A DNA stretch of 15,639 nucleotides from Planctomycetota bacterium (GTDB taxonomy: Bacteria > Planctomycetota > Planctomycetia > Gemmatales > Gemmataceae): positions 1-15,639 of the forward strand of contig JAGWVO010000039.1 of assembly GCA_018970845.1 (NCBI GenBank), given 5' to 3'. The notes beneath the pieces were generated by a model that worked only from the letters and a program-made list of their open reading frames with translations, searched no databases and had not been told where the DNA came from. The translations under genes and the position numbers were made by a program. Of this stretch, positions 13,212-15,639 are shown in pieces; the first letter of the stretch is position 1, and every line of letters begins with the position of its first letter.

Positions 13212-15263
13212 ATGCGATCGATCTTGGTTGCCTTGTTGGCCCTGGCGCATGCCCTGACCGTCCGCGCGCAGTCGTCAAACGCTGGCGCTGGAGACTACCT
13301 GAAGTGGGTGGTTGCAGAGGCCGCGCGCTTGCGGGAGGCGGGATCGCCGCTGGTGAATTCATCGGGAAACCACGCGGACGCCAGGAAGGAGTTCGTGCTG
13401 AAGCTGGAATCCGCCCTGGGGATCAAGCGCCTGGGAAAAATTCCGCTCGATCCGGTTGTCACGGGAAGGATTGAAAAGCCCGATTATGTGATCGAGAAAG
13501 TTCACTTTCAGACGCTGCCGGGTGTGAGGATGCCGGCCAACCTGTATCTCCCCAAAAAGGCCGGAAGGCTTCCGGCGGTTCTCCATGTTCATGGCCACTG
13601 GTCGGGCGCCAAGCAGGACCCCGTCGTCCAGGCGCGCTGCGTGTCCAGCGCGCGCGCGGGTTTCGTCGCGTTGTCCGTTGACGCGTTCGGCGCCGGCGAA
13701 AGGGCCGTTGGGCAGGCCTTGGGCGAGTATCACGGCGGCATGACAGCGGCAACCTTGCTGCCAATCGGCAGGCCGTTGGCGGGAATCCAGGTTCTTGAAA
13801 ACGCCAGGGCGGTTGATTACCTCCTGAGCCGGCCCGAAGTGGACGGGCAGCGCCTCGGTGTGACGGGCGCGAGCGGCGGCGGAAACCAGACCATGTACGC
13901 GGGCGCCCTTGATGACCGACTCAAGGCCGTTGTTCCCGTGTGCTCCGTCGGCAACTACCAGGCCTATTTGGGAGCGGCTTGCTGCATGTGCGAGGTGGTG
14001 CCGGGCGCGTTGCAGTTCACCGAGGAGGACGCCGTATTGGCGGCCGTGGCGCCTCGCGCGCTCAAGGTGATCAGCGCCAGCAGGGATGCCCGGCAGTTTT
14101 CCCCGGCCGAGGCGGCCCGTTCCCTTTCGGGGGCCAGGAGCCTTTTCGGCGTGCTGGGTCGCGAGGGGGTGGTTGAACATCATGTTTTCGAGTCGGGGCA
14201 TGATTATTCCAAACCGATGCGGGAGGCGATGGTCGGTTTCATGCGCCGTCACTTGCTCAACCAGGGAGGGGGCGAACCGGTGCCGGATGCCGATTTCATT
14301 CCTGAACCTCGGGAAAACCTGAGGTGTTTTGCCGCTGGCGAGCGCCCGGCTTCGTGGCTCACGCTCCCGCAATACGCGGCCGCCGAGGGGCGAAGAAGCC
14401 TTGGGGAACGGGAATGGCCCAAGGATACGCAAGGCTGGAACGCTTGGAGAAAGGAAGCCGGCCCGGTTCTTGCCAAGCTGTTGCATGGGAATTCCCCGAT
14501 CCGCGCGGGAAGGGGAATTTTGGTTGAGGAAAGCGCGGGAGCCACCAGGAAAATCGTGATTGAAACCGAACCCGGCATCAGCTTGCCGGTGACGGTGGAA
14601 CGGGGTGATATCAGGCAGCCCATGGTTGTCCTCCTTCATGAGGAAGGGGCCGCGGTGGCTCTCAAGTCTTCGTTGGCCGAGGCCTTGCGGAAAAAGGGCG
14701 CTGGCCTTGTCGGTTTGGATTTGCGAGCCACGGGAAGCCTTGCCGTGGCCGGGGAAAGAATCGGGTTGGCACCCGACCACAACAGCGCGGAGTGGGCGAT
14801 GTGGTTGGGCCGCCCACTTGCGGGCCAATGGACATACGACCTCAGGCAGGTCGTGAATGCCGTGATGCGAGAGTTGCCCGACCGAAGGCCGATCATGATG
14901 GTCGGCGTTGGCCCGATGGGGATCACGGCCTTGCTGGCCGCCGCCCAGGATGACCAGATTGCAGCGGTTGCGTCGGTGGACTCGATGGTTTCCTGGATTT
15001 CCGAAAAACCGTATGCGAAGCAGCGCCTTGCCACGATCATCCCGCATGTGGTTCCGAAGCTGGGTGATATTCCGCAGGTGGCGGCAATCGTTGGCAATCA
15101 GCGTAGGTTGATCATCGCGGGAGGAACGGATGGCCAAGGCCAACCTTTGCCCGCTGAATCGGTGGCCAAGGCGTTCGCAAGCATCCAAGGTGCCTTGGGG
15201 AAAGGCCCGGAATTCATCCAAGCCACTCCCGAAGCCGTGGCGGATGCCATGACTCGCCGTTGA
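13212..15263 (+). CDS. Exported two-domain alpha/beta hydrolase, acetylxylan-esterase-like
   Basis: The 683-aa product starts with a signal peptide (MRSILVALLALAHALTVRA, cut near AQ). I chose the ATG at 13212 because GGAG lies seven bases upstream; a TTG five codons earlier is less likely. The first domain (about 25-350) has a full catalytic triad: Ser221 in G-A-S-G-G-G, Asp292 in SASRDARQF and His330 in ESGHDYS, with the oxyanion-side HVHGHWSG segment. Its context (LLSRPEVDGQRLGVTGASGG, then CCMCEVVPG) resembles acetylxylan esterase-like hydrolases common in planctomycetes. The second half (about 370-683) looks like another alpha/beta fold, but the nucleophile elbow reads G-V-G-P-M-G with Pro568 where serine is expected, so it is probably inactive. 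The substrate is likely an ester of polysaccharide or another extracellular polymer, by family analogy only. Confidence 0.88.
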   Translation: MRSILVALLALAHALTVRAQSSNAGAGDYLKWVVAEAARLREAGSPLVNSSGNHADARKEFVLKLESALGIKRLGKIPLDPVVTGRIEKPDYVIEKVHFQTLPGVRMPANLYLPKKAGRLPAVLHVHGHWSGAKQDPVVQARCVSSARAGFVALSVDAFGAGERAVGQALGEYHGGMTAATLLPIGRPLAGIQVLENARAVDYLLSRPEVDGQRLGVTGASGGGNQTMYAGALDDRLKAVVPVCSVGNYQAYLGAACCMCEVVPGALQFTEEDAVLAAVAPRALKVISASRDARQFSPAEAARSLSGARSLFGVLGREGVVEHHVFESGHDYSKPMREAMVGFMRRHLLNQGGGEPVPDADFIPEPRENLRCFAAGERPASWLTLPQYAAAEGRRSLGEREWPKDTQGWNAWRKEAGPVLAKLLHGNSPIRAGRGILVEESAGATRKIVIETEPGISLPVTVERGDIRQPMVVLLHEEGAAVALKSSLAEALRKKGAGLVGLDLRATGSLAVAGERIGLAPDHNSAEWAMWLGRPLAGQWTYDLRQVVNAVMRELPDRRPIMMVGVGPMGITALLAAAQDDQIAAVASVDSMVSWISEKPYAKQRLATIIPHVVPKLGDIPQVAAIVGNQRRLIIAGGTDGQGQPLPAESVAKAFASIQGALGKGPEFIQATPEAVADAMTRR

Positions 15264-15297
15264 TTACGCCGCTTTCGCGGGACGGCAGGCGACTCCA

Positions 15298-15361
15298 TCG
15301 AGAGTGCCATGGGTGTGCGTGATTTTTTCATCTCGACGATGCTCGCACCATGAATTCTCGA
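15298..15361. repeat. 64-base imperfect inverted repeat downstream of the hydrolase
   Basis: Three nested paired segments line up: TCGAGA (15298-15303) with TCTCGA (15356-15361), CATGG (15308-15312) with CCATG (15348-15352), and TGCG (15316-15319) with CGCA (15344-15347). Small internal loops separate them. The central loop holds a small CATC/GATG stem and a T-run. It starts 35 bases after the hydrolase stop and could be a 3'-end stabiliser, a repeat element or a small RNA. Confidence 0.4.
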
Positions 15362-15545
15362 CCTCGTGATGAACATTCAAGAAGCCAATGGGCAAGGGAT
15401 GCGGCTCAATTCCAAGGCCACAGGCCGGCGGGAGAAGGAACGCTCCCCAGGACAGGCCTTCGGTGGCGTTCACACCAGGAGACTGCCGCGGGCGAAAAGG
15501 GTTGATGAGGCCGGGTATGCCACGGCCAGCTTGATTTTCTTCGGT

Positions 15546-15579
15546 GGCTTGAAACACAGTTGCGGCAAGTCATTTTTTT
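15546..15579 (+). terminator. Weak rho-independent terminator candidate
   Basis: GGCTTG (15546-15551) pairs with CAAGTC (15566-15571) including one G-T pair, around a 14-base loop, and is followed by A and seven Ts (15573-15579). The stem is short and the loop long. It lies about 280 bases past the hydrolase stop, so it may serve a longer 3' end. Confidence 0.3.
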
Positions 15580-15639
15580 ATCACGATAGCTCGTAATAGA
15601 TTTATTCAGGGCTATTAAAATTCTTGTTATTGAGCGAAA

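Larger units (their letters stand above)
15264..15639. other. 376-base region without a supported gene
   Basis: Open frames here (minus 15264-15557 from a GTG; plus 15366-15596) lack ribosome-binding sites and resemble nothing I recognise, although the minus frame stays open for 97 codons. The stretch holds a small CCGC-TTTC-GCGG stem at 15269-15280, an imperfect hairpin at 15298-15361, a weak terminator candidate at 15546-15579 and an AT-rich end from about 15570. The last 70 bases differ clearly in composition from the rest of the window. Confidence 0.5.

Noticed and set aside
13359..15221. 620-codon open frame antisense to the hydrolase
   Set aside because: It mirrors the hydrolase in a GC-rich genome. 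The product is arginine/histidine/proline-rich with no motifs, while the sense strand has a signal peptide and catalytic triad.
15264..15557. 97-codon minus-strand frame
   Set aside because: GTG start with no ribosome-binding site and no family recognised. Parts look protein-like, but not enough to call a gene.

Overview
The window is GC-rich, gene-dense bacterial DNA. The best guess for the host is Planctomycetes, with a related PVC-group phylum as the alternative. The guess rests on content: several exported PQQ-like (WD40-type) beta-propeller proteins of the type common in planctomycete genomes, an exported acetylxylan-esterase-like alpha/beta hydrolase, and small cysteine-rich lipoproteins. 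There is no rRNA, tRNA, CRISPR array, phage gene or insertion sequence that I can see.

Layout. From about 10346 leftwards to the window edge, seven minus-strand genes lie head to tail with gaps of 10-49 bases or a one-base overlap, and look like one operon. In order of transcription they are: a 767-aa three-part propeller protein (8043-10346), two paralogous exported propeller proteins joined by a TGATG overlap (6332-7996 and 4833-6332), a short ANL-type carboxylate-adenylating enzyme (3599-4807), a LuxC/EhpG-like aldehyde dehydrogenase or acyl reductase (2113-3549), an iron-containing alcohol dehydrogenase (975-2102), and a fourth propeller protein cut by the left edge (1-953). A moeA-like gene (10491-11711) lies upstream on the same strand, 144 bases away; that gap contains a possible 27-codon ORF.

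To the right, divergent from moeA, are two small plus-strand lipoprotein genes (11945-12187 and 12339-12515). Each has a stem-loop just ahead of its ribosome-binding site. A membrane-anchored NTF2-like protein (12522-13076, minus) converges on them and diverges from a two-domain exported hydrolase (13212-15263, plus). The last 376 bases hold no gene I can support, but contain an imperfect hairpin, a weak terminator candidate and an AT-rich end.

How it may work together (inference). The three cytoplasmic enzymes can be read as a modular carboxylate-to-alcohol reduction cassette: activation of a carboxylate as acyl-AMP, reduction to the aldehyde through a cysteine thioester, then reduction to the alcohol by the Fe-ADH. 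EhpF/EhpG of D-alanylgriseoluteic acid biosynthesis is a precedent for the first two steps. What is unusual is that the cassette is embedded among four exported propeller proteins. These lack the vicinal cysteine pair of true PQQ alcohol dehydrogenases and are more likely structural or binding proteins. The substrate and the role of the propellers cannot be read from this sequence. This cassette-plus-propeller operon is the strongest candidate for an undescribed system here.
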